A stretch of 21,164 nt of DNA from the NCBI GenBank assembly GCA_014191535.1, contig BJHC01000001.1, positions 1 through 21,164 on the forward strand, in the 5' to 3' direction. Each line of letters begins with the position of its first letter. Within the stretch, counting starts at the first letter, position 1. The notes under the pieces were generated by a model. It ran no database searches. It was not told the origin of the DNA and saw nothing but the letters and a program-made list of their open reading frames with translations. The stretch comes from Cyanobium sp. (lineage in GTDB: Bacteria; Cyanobacteriota; Cyanobacteriia; PCC-6307; Cyanobiaceae). Shown here piece by piece: positions 1-9,936 of this stretch. Both the position numbers and the translations under genes were made by a program.

Positions 1-575
1 TTCAGCGCGGCCGCCACCACGCGGTAGTCAGGGTCTTGCAAAAGACCCAGCAACAGCTCACGGGCTACAGCTGCCTGCGGCGATGACCCACGCACCACCC
101 ACCCAAGGCACTCCGCACCGCTGAGCCGCACCGTGCCATCGAGGTCGTCGATCGCAAGACCCGCCAACTCCAGAAGGTGCTCGGGCTTCACATCCGGCAG
201 CTCAACCAGGGCCGAGAGGATGCTGCAGCGCAGCAACCAGGCGGTATCACGCCGAAACGTCTCCAGTAACAGCGGCCAGGCGGTGGCGTACCCATGCTTC
301 ACCAGGGCGTTGGCCGCCTCGGCACGCACGTTGGGGTCGCTGTCGTGCTCCAAAGCCTCCACCAACGCTTGGCGACAGGCGGGGGTGTGGATCCATCCCA
401 ATCCAGAACAACTCAGGGCGCGGACCGTAAAGGCCTGCTGGCGCAGCCCCAACAACAGCAAGGGCTCCGCATCGGATGGGGGGCAGCCGCGCAACTGAGC
501 CAACGCCGGCATGGCGCGGGCGGGATCCCCGGATGCAATGGCAACACGAAGACGTTCCAAGTCCATGGGGGTCAT
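1..575 (-). CDS. HEAT-repeat (PBS-lyase-like) protein, 3' end beyond the window
   Basis: The frame is open from an ATG at 575 to the left edge, giving 191 codons with no stop. The N-terminus reads MTPMDLERLRVAIASGD. Alternating helical segments such as RQALVEALEHDSDPNVRAEA and LGLLQDPDYRVVAAAL have the HEAT-repeat pattern of the E/F-type bilin lyase and NblB families. The start overlaps the cpcF stop by 4 bp (ATGA), so it is very probably co-translated with cpcF in the cpcBAEF run. Family knowledge allows a lyase, a lyase chaperone or an NblB-like phycobilisome degradation factor. The sequence does not separate these, and the C-terminus is missing. It is distinct from the CpcE, CpcF, CpeZ, CpeF and CpeY proteins also present here. 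Confidence 0.8.
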   Translation of the reverse strand, partial: MTPMDLERLRVAIASGDPARAMPALAQLRGCPPSDAEPLLLLGLRQQAFTVRALSCSGLGWIHTPACRQALVEALEHDSDPNVRAEAANALVKHGYATAWPLLLETFRRDTAWLLRCSILSALVELPDVKPEHLLELAGLAIDDLDGTVRLSGAECLGWVVRGSSPQAAVARELLLGLLQDPDYRVVAAAL

Positions 576-1240
576 GCCGGCGCTGGCAGGACCCGCTCAA
601 GGGCCAGGGCGGCTCGCCGCCGAATCACCTCACCATCGGCGGCTGGTCCTTGACGCAAGCTCTGCAACGCCGCAAGCAGCGCTTCCCTGAGGGCCAGCAG
701 CTCCGACCATGCGGCGGCGTTTTGCATGAACAAGGTCTCGAGGGCAGCTACCACGGCGTAGCGCACCACCCATTCGCCATCGCTACAGGCCGCCAGCAAG
801 GCTGTTGTGCAGCGCTCCAGCACCGTCTGCCGCTGCTCCGGAGACAGCCCATGCAGATCCAAACAGCCCAATCCACGTGCAGCAGCCCTGCGCACACTGG
901 GGCCGATATCCCCCGCCAACGCCTGCTCCAGCAGATCGAGAGCGCGCACATCAGCGAGGCCAGCCAGGGCCCTCACACTCCAGGCTCTGGCGCCGTAATT
1001 AACACCATCGAGGCTGGCGAGAATCGGATCCACAGCCGGCGCTCCAAGGGCGACCAATCCATCAACTGCCGCCACTGCCGCGCCGGGGTTGTTGTAGCCA
1101 AGAACAGCAATCAGACAGGGGATCGCTTGCGGGTCGCGGCTGGCCACCAGGGCTTCAACCGCACTCTGCAGATCGTCGGCGGAGGATGCTGTGTGTACGG
1201 CGTGGCACAAAGCAGCTCCATCCAATCGCGGTGTGGTCAT
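572..1240 (-). CDS. cpcF: Phycocyanin alpha-subunit bilin lyase, CpcF-type subunit
   Basis: A 222-residue HEAT-repeat protein, close to the usual CpcF length of about 210. It has repeats such as DPQAIPCLIAVLGYNNPGAA and IGPSVRRAAARGLGCLDLHG. In the family, CpcF forms a heterodimer with CpcE that attaches a bilin to Cys84 of phycocyanin alpha. It lies directly downstream of a CpcE-like gene in a cpcB-cpcA-cpcE-cpcF order. The ATG at 1240 is chosen because MTTPRLDGAALCHAV starts where family members usually start. A GTG at 1261, 1 nt after the cpcE stop, would add seven residues and couple translation more tightly. In R-phycocyanin-II strains the homologue is called rpcF and carries phycoerythrobilin; which bilin is used here cannot be read from the sequence. 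Confidence 0.85.
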   Translation of the reverse strand: MTTPRLDGAALCHAVHTASSADDLQSAVEALVASRDPQAIPCLIAVLGYNNPGAAVAAVDGLVALGAPAVDPILASLDGVNYGARAWSVRALAGLADVRALDLLEQALAGDIGPSVRRAAARGLGCLDLHGLSPEQRQTVLERCTTALLAACSDGEWVVRYAVVAALETLFMQNAAAWSELLALREALLAALQSLRQGPAADGEVIRRRAALALERVLPAPA

Positions 1241-1262
1241 GGCACCAACAACGGCATTCACA

Positions 1263-2084
1263 TCAAAGGAGGCTATCCATCAAATCGAGCATCTCGCGGT
1301 CCGCCGATCCTGGAGCGCTGGCCTCCACCAGCCCCTTTAACGCCACCAGTTTCAAACTATTCTCCGCCAGGGTGGCCGCAATCGGCCCGGCGGCTGGTTG
1401 CCAACCCGTGGCCCCGAGGTCCATCAACACGGCCCTACGCACCTGCAGTTGCGGATGTTGCAGCAAGGCCAACAAACGATGGCCCCAGCGGTCGTCCTGG
1501 GTGAGCTGCAGCAGCGCTCGGCAAGCTGCGCTGCTCACAACCGGCCAAGGATGTTCGACATACAGCTTCAACACGGACAGCACAGGGGTGCTGGCACAAC
1601 CGATATCCCCCAAGGCCTCGAGCATCGCCTCACAGGGCTCGGCCAACTGCGGCAAACCGGGCTCAAGCCTGCCCGCTGTCTCAGGGCCGCTGCGCAGGCG
1701 TGACAGCAGGGGCTCAACAGCCTCCAGGGCTTTCAACTCCCCCAGAGCGCGAGCACTGGCTTCGCGCAGGCCGTAGTCAGGGTCGTCCACGATCGCCACC
1801 AGATCGTTGAGCGCCCCCTGAGCCGCTGACCCCAGCTTGCCCAAGGCGCGGATGGCATTACGGGCAACGGCATTCTCGTCAACGCCACTGCCATGCTGGC
1901 GCTCACAGCGCAACCTCAAGGCCGCGCGCAACAGCACGATGGCCTCTGGATGGGTGCTGCGCTGCTTACCCAACCACCAGGCGGCGTAGTACTGCCCGGA
2001 TGGATCGGTGGTGTCCGCCAGACGCCTGAGCGCCTCTGCTTCATCAATGGGCTCGCCCTCGGCGGGTTGATGGAGGCTGGTCAT
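1263..2084 (-). CDS. cpcE: Phycocyanin alpha-subunit bilin lyase, CpcE-type subunit
   Basis: A protein of about 273 residues made of HEAT repeats, matching CpcE length (about 270). Its N-terminus, with DEAEALRRLADTTDPSGQYY and AAWWLGKQRS, is typical of the E subunit of E/F-type lyases. DPDYGLREASARALGELKAL is a clear HEAT unit. With CpcF it would load Cys84 of CpcA. It follows cpcA after an intrinsic terminator, so it probably depends on read-through or its own weak promoter. The ATG at 2084 is preferred. A GTG at 2102 in the same frame is possible, and neither has a good Shine-Dalgarno sequence. E and F are separate genes here, not the fused rpcG lyase-isomerase, which argues against phycourobilin on phycocyanin. 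Confidence 0.88.
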   Translation of the reverse strand: MTSLHQPAEGEPIDEAEALRRLADTTDPSGQYYAAWWLGKQRSTHPEAIVLLRAALRLRCERQHGSGVDENAVARNAIRALGKLGSAAQGALNDLVAIVDDPDYGLREASARALGELKALEAVEPLLSRLRSGPETAGRLEPGLPQLAEPCEAMLEALGDIGCASTPVLSVLKLYVEHPWPVVSSAACRALLQLTQDDRWGHRLLALLQHPQLQVRRAVLMDLGATGWQPAAGPIAATLAENSLKLVALKGLVEASAPGSADREMLDLMDSLL

Positions 2085-2114
2085 GACTGGTGTGAACAAC
2101 ACGACGATCGCATG

Positions 2115-2140
2115 AAAAAACCCCCCGAAATGGGGGGTCT
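2115..2140 (-). terminator. Intrinsic terminator between cpcA and cpcE
   Basis: On the minus strand a C6 arm (2137-2132), a 5-nt loop and a G6 arm (2126-2121) are followed by six T residues (2120-2115). Flanking A/G-T pairs extend the stem. It sits about 45 bp after the cpcA stop and before the cpcE start, so it probably acts as an attenuating terminator that keeps lyase mRNA far below structural-gene mRNA. Confidence 0.85.
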
Positions 2141-2183
2141 GATGGGTTGTCCACAGTGGTCAACCGCCACAGAAAGCCTTCGA

Positions 2184-2672
2184 TCAGATCAAAGCGTTGA
2201 TCACGTAATCGAAGTAGTTATTGGCTTCGGTGGCAGCCTGGCCGGACAAGCCGTGGTTGGCTTTGATGTAGGTGAGTGCTTCCACGTACCAGGAGGGAGA
2301 CAGCTCAAAGGTGCGGTTGATTTCAGACAGACCTGCAATCAGGTAGTCGTCCAAGGGGCCCGTACCACCAGCCACGAGCGCATAGGTCACCATGCGCAGG
2401 TAGTAACCAATGTCACGGGAGCACTTGGCCTTGCCTTCCGGGCTGGCGGCATAGGCCGGGCCCTGCATCTGGGTGGTGTAGGGGAACTTGGTGTACACAG
2501 CTTGCGCCGCACCGTTGACCAGGGTGTCAGCCTTGGTGGTGAGGCCTTTGGCGGCTTCAAGGCTGGCTTGGGCGCGGTTGTAGCGGCCGAAAGCTCCTTG
2601 GATTTCCGTGTTGCTGAGGAAGCGACCCTGAGAGTCGGCAGAGGAGACGGCTTCGGTGAGCGGAGTTTTCAT
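2184..2672 (-). CDS. cpcA: Phycocyanin alpha subunit
   Basis: A 162-residue protein, exactly the usual CpcA length, starting [18 protein letters not shown]. The bilin-binding Cys84 lies in the segment [40 protein letters not shown] is the classical phycocyanin alpha C-terminal half. It pairs with CpcB to form the phycocyanin hexamer nearest the allophycocyanin core. It lies 56 bp downstream of cpcB in the same operon. No phycocyanin rod linker (cpcC) and no second cpcBA copy is visible, consistent with one phycocyanin disc per rod as described for marine Synechococcus. In strains with R-phycocyanin the gene is called rpcA; the sequence alone does not fix the bilin. Confidence 0.96.
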   Translation of the reverse strand: MKTPLTEAVSSADSQGRFLSNTEIQGAFGRYNRAQASLEAAKGLTTKADTLVNGAAQAVYTKFPYTTQMQGPAYAASPEGKAKCSRDIGYYLRMVTYALVAGGTGPLDDYLIAGLSEINRTFELSPSWYVEALTYIKANHGLSGQAATEANNYFDYVINALI

Positions 2673-2728
2673 GGGTAAGGGAGGAAAAGCGATGGTCCTA
2701 AAAGACAGTGGCTTCAGCAGCGCTGCGA

Positions 2729-3247
2729 TCAAGCAACAGCGGCAGCTGCGCGATCGAAGTAGGTGCCAATTTCGCTGATCAACGCCGTGCAATCACCTTG
2801 GGTGATGCCATTACGGTCGTTGGCGGTCGCAATCGCAGCAGCCTTCATCAGATTCACACCGGCCGCCACGGAAGAGCCGGGGGTGCCCAGGGCCAGGTAG
2901 GTCTCGCGCAGGCCGTTCAGGCAGCGATCCTCCAAGACAGAGGCATCACCGGTGAAGATCGAATAGGTGATGTAACGGAGAATGATCTCCATATCGCGCA
3001 GGCAAGCAGCCATGCGACGGCTGGTGTAGGCGTTGCCTCCGGGGGCAATCAGGGCAGGCTGCTGAGCAAACAGATCACGGGCAGCCGACGCCACGATGGT
3101 GGAAGCCTTGCTGGTGATGCGGTTAACGGCATCAAGCCTCTTGTTGCTGTCAGCAACAACGGCGGCAAGGGCGTCGATTTCGCTGGGGCTGATGAACTGG
3201 CCCCGGGCATCGGCCTGGGCGACCACCTTGGTGAAGGCGTCGAACAT
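2729..3247 (-). CDS. cpcB: Phycocyanin beta subunit
   Basis: A 172-residue protein, the standard CpcB length, starting [18 protein letters not shown]. Bilin-binding Cys82 is in [14 protein letters not shown] and Cys153 in [14 protein letters not shown]. Asn72 is in the conserved [10 protein letters not shown] segment, where phycobiliprotein beta subunits carry methyl-Asn. The ATG at 3247 is supported by a good Shine-Dalgarno AAGGAG at 3255-3260, 7 nt upstream. It is the first gene of cpcBAEF. The gap to pebB upstream is 206 bp and shows no terminator, so read-through from the peb genes is possible. Cys82 would be loaded by a CpcS-type lyase and Cys153 by a CpcT-type lyase; the latter has a candidate at 19410-20108. 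Confidence 0.96.
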   Translation of the reverse strand: MFDAFTKVVAQADARGQFISPSEIDALAAVVADSNKRLDAVNRITSKASTIVASAARDLFAQQPALIAPGGNAYTSRRMAACLRDMEIILRYITYSIFTGDASVLEDRCLNGLRETYLALGTPGSSVAAGVNLMKAAAIATANDRNGITQGDCTALISEIGTYFDRAAAAVA

Positions 3248-3376
3248 GAGAGAACTCCTTGGGGCTGCGTCTGGAGTGGACTTCAGACTGAGTGGATGGG
3301 ATGAGTGCCGGGAGGCCTTCCGCATCCCTGCGGGGTCATTGTCGCCATCCCCTCTAGGCCAGCTGGGGAGGTGTTC

Positions 3377-3382
3377 ATAATG
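3377..3382 (-). promoter_or_regulatory. Possible -10 element upstream of cpcBA
   Basis: CATTAT on the minus strand, within GGTTAAACATTATGAAC, is the best -10-like hexamer in the pebB-cpcB gap. It would give a leader of about 130 nt that contains a small hairpin (CCGCA/TGCGG arms, 3320-3333). No convincing -35 hexamer is seen, so this is a weak call. Confidence 0.25.
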
Positions 3383-3453
3383 TTTAACCGGTGCACTGAA
3401 GGGCGCCAGCGGCATCCCTCCCCCCGGCACACCCAGCAGAGCGCAACAGGGTG

Positions 3454-4973
<1,520 letters not shown>

Positions 4974-4979
4974 CTAACG

Positions 4980-5549
4980 TCAACGGAGGGCAGCGGCCAG
5001 CGCATCGGCTTGCTGCCGCAGCTGCTGCAGGCTGTCGGGAGAGGGGCACCGCAGCTCGGTGCAGTAGGTGGTCATGGCCACACCATCCATGCACTGCACA
5101 GAACTCACCCGCATGCGCACCTGGTCGGTGACAAACCAACAGCGCTCCGTCCCCACATTGGTGTCATAGCGGGTGGTCACCGTCATCACACCATCGTCAG
5201 AAAAGGCGTAGGAGCTCAACACCGGCTGCTTCTCCACGTAGCCCTTGTCACGCACGAGAAAACCGCGCCGCGAGTCCTCCGCAAGCGGGATATCAACCAG
5301 AACAGCGGCCTGATCATCCGATCGAGACAGGGGCTTGAGGTTGCTCTCCCACCAGAAGCGAGCTCCCCCAGCGGCCGTGGCCGCGTCGATGCCCAGGGCT
5401 TGGCAGATCTCTGCCACGGCAGGGTCTGAAGCAGCGAAGGGCTCGATCACCAGATTGGAGTCACCAAATTCATCGTCCTGGTGGTCGAGATGGTGAACCG
5501 CGCGACGGGTGAGCCAGACACCACGGCTGGCCTCCAGGAACTCAGCCAT
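4980..5549 (-). CDS. cpeU: CpcS/CpeS-family bilin lyase, probably CpeU
   Basis: A protein of about 189 residues with the lipocalin-like CpcS/CpeS pattern: MAEFLEASRGVWLTRRAVHH at the N-terminus, FWWESNLKPL, then RGFLVRDKGYVEKQPVLSSY and GTERCWFVTDQVRMRVSSVQ. The family attaches PEB or PCB to the central cysteine (Cys82 equivalent) of phycobiliproteins. It is one of two such genes in the window. The other (12252-12803) looks like CpeS, so this one is most likely CpeU, a family member expected in phycoerythrin-containing strains. That name is inference; a CpcS-like role on phycocyanin next door is the alternative. The ATG at 5549 matches the family N-terminus; an ATG at 5570 would add seven residues. 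pebA follows after 24 bp. Confidence 0.75.
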   Translation of the reverse strand: MAEFLEASRGVWLTRRAVHHLDHQDDEFGDSNLVIEPFAASDPAVAEICQALGIDAATAAGGARFWWESNLKPLSRSDDQAAVLVDIPLAEDSRRGFLVRDKGYVEKQPVLSSYAFSDDGVMTVTTRYDTNVGTERCWFVTDQVRMRVSSVQCMDGVAMTTYCTELRCPSPDSLQQLRQQADALAAALR

Positions 5550-5600
5550 GGAGCAAGCGGGATGGATCATGCCGGGGCGGGGGAGGGGGCGACCGAAGGG

Positions 5601-5849
5601 CTAAGTGGGGGTGGACTTCTGCGCCAGCAGCTGGCTCAGGATGGCCTCGATGCGCTGCAGTTCGGCGTGTTGGGCCAAGGTGTGATCGATCTGTTGTTGG
5701 GGCAATTTCAAGCGTTGCCCCATGGCCACCACGTCCTGCGCCAACCGTTGGCGATAGGCCGTGAGCTGTTCAATCGACGCGTCCAGCTCAGCTGGACTGG
5801 GCTCTGCCGCTGGGGCCGGTGAGCCGGCGGAGGGAATGCTGTCAGTCAT
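5601..5849 (-). CDS. Small helical protein of unknown function, first gene of the cpeU-pebAB-cpc run
   Basis: An 82-residue protein, MTDSIPSAGSPAPAAEPSPA at the start. A Pro/Ala/Ser-rich N-terminal third is followed by a helical, heptad-like stretch (DASIEQLTAYRQRLAQDVVA, then QQQIDHTLAQHAELQRIEAI) that could form a coiled coil. There are no cysteines and no membrane segment. It starts at the ATG at 5849, and an out-of-family extension to 5921 is rejected. It is the first gene downstream of the 389-bp divergent region shared with cpeBA and ends 51 bp before the CpcS-family gene. I do not recognise a function. Its position suggests one of the numbered unknown ORFs of the marine Synechococcus rod region. 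Confidence 0.65.
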   Translation of the reverse strand: MTDSIPSAGSPAPAAEPSPAELDASIEQLTAYRQRLAQDVVAMGQRLKLPQQQIDHTLAQHAELQRIEAILSQLLAQKSTPT

Positions 5850-6799
<950 letters not shown>

Positions 6800-6843
6800 C
6801 TCATCACAAGAGATTGCTCTCTTTCCAACACCATCACCCTTAA

Positions 6844-7353
<510 letters not shown>

Positions 7354-7374
7354 GCGCCTGCACTATCGCAGCAT

Positions 7375-7399
7375 GGGAGGCCTTCGGGCCTCCTTTTTT
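7375..7399 (+). terminator. Intrinsic terminator between cpeA and cpeZ
   Basis: Stem GGAGGCC (7376-7382), UUCG tetraloop (7383-7386), stem GGCCTCC (7387-7393), then TTTTTT (7394-7399). This is a textbook rho-independent terminator. It lies between the structural genes and the lyase gene cpeZ, so cpeZ would be expressed by read-through at a much lower level. Confidence 0.9.
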
Positions 7400-7426
7400 A
7401 TTGTCAACAGATCAGATCTGCCCAGC

Positions 7427-8068
7427 ATGGCCAACGACTCTGTCGTCCCAAACGACGCCGTGATCCCCCTGGATCAGTTATTTGACGATCTCGCTCACCC
7501 CAATCCCTACATCCAGAGTCAGGCCTTCACTGCCATGGTGCGTGATTGGCCGGAACAGGCCTTACCGCGCCTGCTCCAGCTGCTGGATCAACCCGACATC
7601 AGCCTGCGGCGTGCTTCCGTGCGGGGCATCGGTGCGTTTGGTGCAGCGGCGCTGCTGCCGCTGGCTGATGTGTTCCAGGGCAGCACCGACAGCACGGTTC
7701 GCGCGAGCTGCGTGAAAGCCTATGCGCAGGTGGCCTCAAACCAGCCGGGTGTGCTGTTTCCACCGGAGGCCATGGCCGCCCTGCACGATGGCCTCAACGA
7801 CGACTCCCCGGTGGTTGCCGTTGCTTCGGTGATGGCACTCGGACAGGTGGGGGTTCAGGCGGTTTCACTGCTGCTGGCGGTGGCGCAGGGCAGCAACCCA
7901 GCCCAGGCGGTGGCTGCGGTGAATGCCCTGGCCCAGATTGCGGATCCCGAATTGGAAGGAAAGCTCCGTGCGTTGCAACAGCAAGTTGGGCTGGATCCGT
8001 ATGTGCTGGAAACGCTCGAATCAGCCCTGGCCAGGGCCAAGGATCTAAAGGCCCGCCAGCTGCACTAG
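7427..8068 (+). CDS. cpeZ: Phycoerythrin alpha Cys82 lyase/chaperone, CpeZ subunit
   Basis: A 213-residue HEAT-repeat protein matching CpeZ size (about 205). Repeats include LFDDLAHPNPYIQSQAFTAM, LDQPDISLRRASVRGIGAFG and LNDDSPVVAVASVMALGQVG. CpeZ acts with CpeY to attach phycoerythrobilin to Cys82 of CpeA and is thought to be chaperone-like. It follows cpeBA on the same strand behind a terminator. The ATG at 7427 is preferred, because an upstream in-frame ATG at 7373 lies inside the terminator stem. It ends 19 bp short of the convergent cpeF stop, and no bidirectional terminator is visible there. Confidence 0.88.
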   Translation: MANDSVVPNDAVIPLDQLFDDLAHPNPYIQSQAFTAMVRDWPEQALPRLLQLLDQPDISLRRASVRGIGAFGAAALLPLADVFQGSTDSTVRASCVKAYAQVASNQPGVLFPPEAMAALHDGLNDDSPVVAVASVMALGQVGVQAVSLLLAVAQGSNPAQAVAAVNALAQIADPELEGKLRALQQQVGLDPYVLETLESALARAKDLKARQLH

Positions 8069-8087
8069 CCCGGTGATCAGCGGGGCC

Positions 8088-8963
8088 TCATGACTGGCCC
8101 AATTGATCCACCGCCAACTGAAGCACCACCCTCACGGCAGCCTCCTGCTCCCGACCGTGGCAGGCCCGCAGGGCAGGCAGCGCGTCGGTAGCACGCAATT
8201 TCATCAGCGAGAGCGCTGCATTTTTGCGCACCTGGGGTTCAGGGTCATCCAGCAGCGGCAACAGCAACGGAGTGGCCGAGTGCGGCTCGTGCAACTTGCC
8301 CAGCAAGGTGACAGCCTCAGCACGCACCTCCGCCTCAGCATCGCCAAGGGCATTCAGCAGCAGCTGCCTGGCCTGATCATCAGCCAAGGCTTGAATCTGA
8401 TCACCGAGGGCCGCAATGGCCGCTGCTCGGATTTGGGGGTTGGATGAGGCTGCGGCACGTCGCAACGCCTCCGGGGCCCGGGAGCCGATAAACGCCAATC
8501 CCCAGCTCGCCAGGCCCTGCTGCATGGCGGTGGCCCCAGGCAGAACCAGCACCGACAGCAACGGATCGAGGGCATCGCCACCCACCGCTGCCATGGCACC
8601 CACCGCTGAACCCTGCACCACCGGATCGGCATCGTTGAGCAACGCCTCCAGCAGGGCCGGCACGGCAGCTGGATCGGCGATCAAGGTGAGTGTCTTGGCC
8701 GCTGCACGGCGAACGGTGACATTGCCGTGGGTGCGCAGGGCGCGGCACAGGGCTGGCACGGCCACAGAACCCACAACACCCAGGCTCTCGGCAAAGGTGA
8801 GGCGCATCAAACCACGGGGATCCCCAAGACCCGCAACCATGCGCTCAATCGCTGCTCCATCGGTGGCGGGAACGGCACCTCGCCGCAACTGCTCACGCAA
8901 CTCCTCCGCCAGGTGAGTGGCCTCCTCAACGCTCAACTGCTGATCTCCACCAGCCGTTGGCAT
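8088..8963 (-). CDS. cpeF: HEAT-repeat bilin lyase for the doubly linked beta-50/61 site, CpeF/MpeV type
   Basis: A protein of about 291 residues, the size of the CpeF/MpeV/MpeU group, with at least five HEAT units: VAGLGDPRGLMRLTFAESLG, LRTHGNVTVRRAAAKTLTLI, LLNDADPVVQGSAVGAMAAV, LGDAEAEVRAEAVTLLGKLH, LLDDPEPQVRKNAALSLMKL. CpeF attaches phycoerythrobilin to Cys50/Cys61 of phycoerythrin beta. MpeV and MpeU are lyase-isomerases tied to phycourobilin. Because no phycoerythrin II genes are visible and CpeB has Cys50/61, CpeF is the best call, but paralogue identity needs a tree. Start: ATG at 8963; a TTG at 8981 would add six residues. It is transcribed divergently from the unknown gene at 9057. 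Confidence 0.8.
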   Translation of the reverse strand: MPTAGGDQQLSVEEATHLAEELREQLRRGAVPATDGAAIERMVAGLGDPRGLMRLTFAESLGVVGSVAVPALCRALRTHGNVTVRRAAAKTLTLIADPAAVPALLEALLNDADPVVQGSAVGAMAAVGGDALDPLLSVLVLPGATAMQQGLASWGLAFIGSRAPEALRRAAASSNPQIRAAAIAALGDQIQALADDQARQLLLNALGDAEAEVRAEAVTLLGKLHEPHSATPLLLPLLDDPEPQVRKNAALSLMKLRATDALPALRACHGREQEAAVRVVLQLAVDQLGQS

Positions 8964-9056
8964 CGGCAGCTGCTCAGGCAAGGTTCATGACGCTCTCTGG
9001 CTGAATTATCGAGGGACCCCTCTGGATTTCTAAGTTGTGCTTAACAAGGATCGGCC

Positions 9057-9491
9057 ATGACTCGCTTCCTGCTGTCCCACAACCGCCAGATCGACGCGCC
9101 GGAGCTGCCGCCGATCACGGCCCAGCAGCTGGCGGCCGGTCTCCGTCGGCATTGGGGTGATGGCCTCGAAGCCATGCCCCTGGAGCACCCCCACTGGATG
9201 GTTGCGTTGCAAGCAGACCAAACCGCCGAGGCGATGGCGGAACGGTTGCTGCAGGCCTGGCGCGCGCTACGACCCGGCAACGGCCAGGGGGGCACAACCC
9301 TGCAGCATCAACTGCTGGCCCTGGGGGGCCGCAAGGACCAGCCTGCAGCCCCGGGTGCTGCACTCCAATGGGGAGACTGGGGCGTTGATGTGGTGGAAAC
9401 CCGTGATGCCAAGGCGTTTTTGGCGGCGATCCACTGGGACGACCTCAAACAGGGTCGCCCCGTTGATGGGGTCTTTGAGCTGCGGGCCTAA
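9057..9491 (+). CDS. Conserved-looking protein of unknown function between cpeF and cpeY
   Basis: A 144-residue protein starting MTRFLLSHNRQIDAPELPPI, with no signal peptide, membrane segment or cysteine. It contains several Trp and His residues (EHPHWMVALQAD, LQWGDWGVDVVETRDAKAF). An AAGGA ribosome binding site lies 6 nt before the ATG, and codon use looks like the neighbouring genes, so it is a real gene. It diverges from cpeF (93 bp between starts) and converges on the CpcD-like gene, ending 22 bp from its stop with a 12-bp palindrome CCAGGGCCCTGG (9497-9508) in the gap. I do not recognise a family. Its place among lyase genes suggests a role in phycoerythrin maturation or assembly, as inference only. 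Confidence 0.7.
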   Translation: MTRFLLSHNRQIDAPELPPITAQQLAAGLRRHWGDGLEAMPLEHPHWMVALQADQTAEAMAERLLQAWRALRPGNGQGGTTLQHQLLALGGRKDQPAAPGAALQWGDWGVDVVETRDAKAFLAAIHWDDLKQGRPVDGVFELRA

Positions 9492-9513
9492 CCGGCCCAG
9501 GGCCCTGGTGCGC

Positions 9514-9810
9514 TCAGGTCGTCCGACGGCGGCGGCGCGCGACGGGTGCTTTGGTGGGCTCCGGCATGGATGCCGATTCCGATGCTGGGGGGGGCGTTGC
9601 AGGGGTGGATGTGGCGCCGCTAGCCGTTGCAGCGCTGGCCGTTGCCGTGACGGCACGAATGGCCTGAACCGCTACACCACGCTGGTGCAGCAGTTGCAAG
9701 CGGGGGCTGAGCTCAGCCTTGGGGATCCGCATCTGCTGATTGGCCTTGAGTCGGCTGCCAGGGGCAATGCCGGTCAGAACCACGACGGAATCAACAAGAT
9801 GGGGGCCCAT
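9514..9810 (-). CDS. Stand-alone CpcD-like domain protein with low-complexity basic tail
   Basis: A 98-residue protein. Residues 7-54 (DSVVVLTGIAPGSRL... IPKAELSPRLQLLHQRGVAV QAIRAV) match the CpcD linker-domain pattern seen at the C-termini of CpeC, CpeE and the CpeD-like linker in this window: a basic strand, a V/IP(F/K)xxL turn, then a helix with IH(R/Q)xGG. The GG is changed to GV here. The remainder is an Ala/Thr/Pro/Ser-rich tail ending in five arginines (VARRRRRTT). No large linker domain precedes it. CpcD proteins cap phycocyanin rods and stabilise linkers. Here it lies in the phycoerythrin part, divergent from cpeY, so a rod-terminating or linker-stabilising role is inferred. The ATG at 9810 is used. 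Confidence 0.6.
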   Translation of the reverse strand: MGPHLVDSVVVLTGIAPGSRLKANQQMRIPKAELSPRLQLLHQRGVAVQAIRAVTATASAATASGATSTPATPPPASESASMPEPTKAPVARRRRRTT

Positions 9811-9877
9811 GGCGAGAGGTGAACGGCGAGCGTCACCACGTTGCCGAGGCCATGGAACTGCAACCGGTTGGCACATA

Positions 9878-9891
9878 GTTCTTAAAAGAAC
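9878..9891. promoter_or_regulatory. 14-bp dyad GTTCTT-AA-AAGAAC, candidate operator for cpeY and the CpcD-like gene
   Basis: Perfect 6-bp arms around AA in the 126-bp divergent gap, 45 bp before the cpeY ATG. It shares the pattern of the dyad in the cpeBA divergent region (6011-6024) and the one before cpeC (16661-16674). Confidence 0.3.
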
Positions 9892-9936
9892 CCAATTGCA
9901 CCAAGGCCAGCCTGCAAAGTTGGTGCGGCCTGTGGG

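Noticed and set aside
476..1504. 342-codon plus-strand open frame over cpcF and cpcE
   Set aside because: It lies opposite genuine HEAT-repeat lyase genes and its translation is low-complexity and Pro/Gly/Arg-rich. It is a shadow frame of GC-rich coding sequence.
9497..9508. Palindrome CCAGGGCCCTGG as a bidirectional terminator
   Set aside because: It sits between convergent genes but has no loop and no T tract on either side, so terminator function is not supported.
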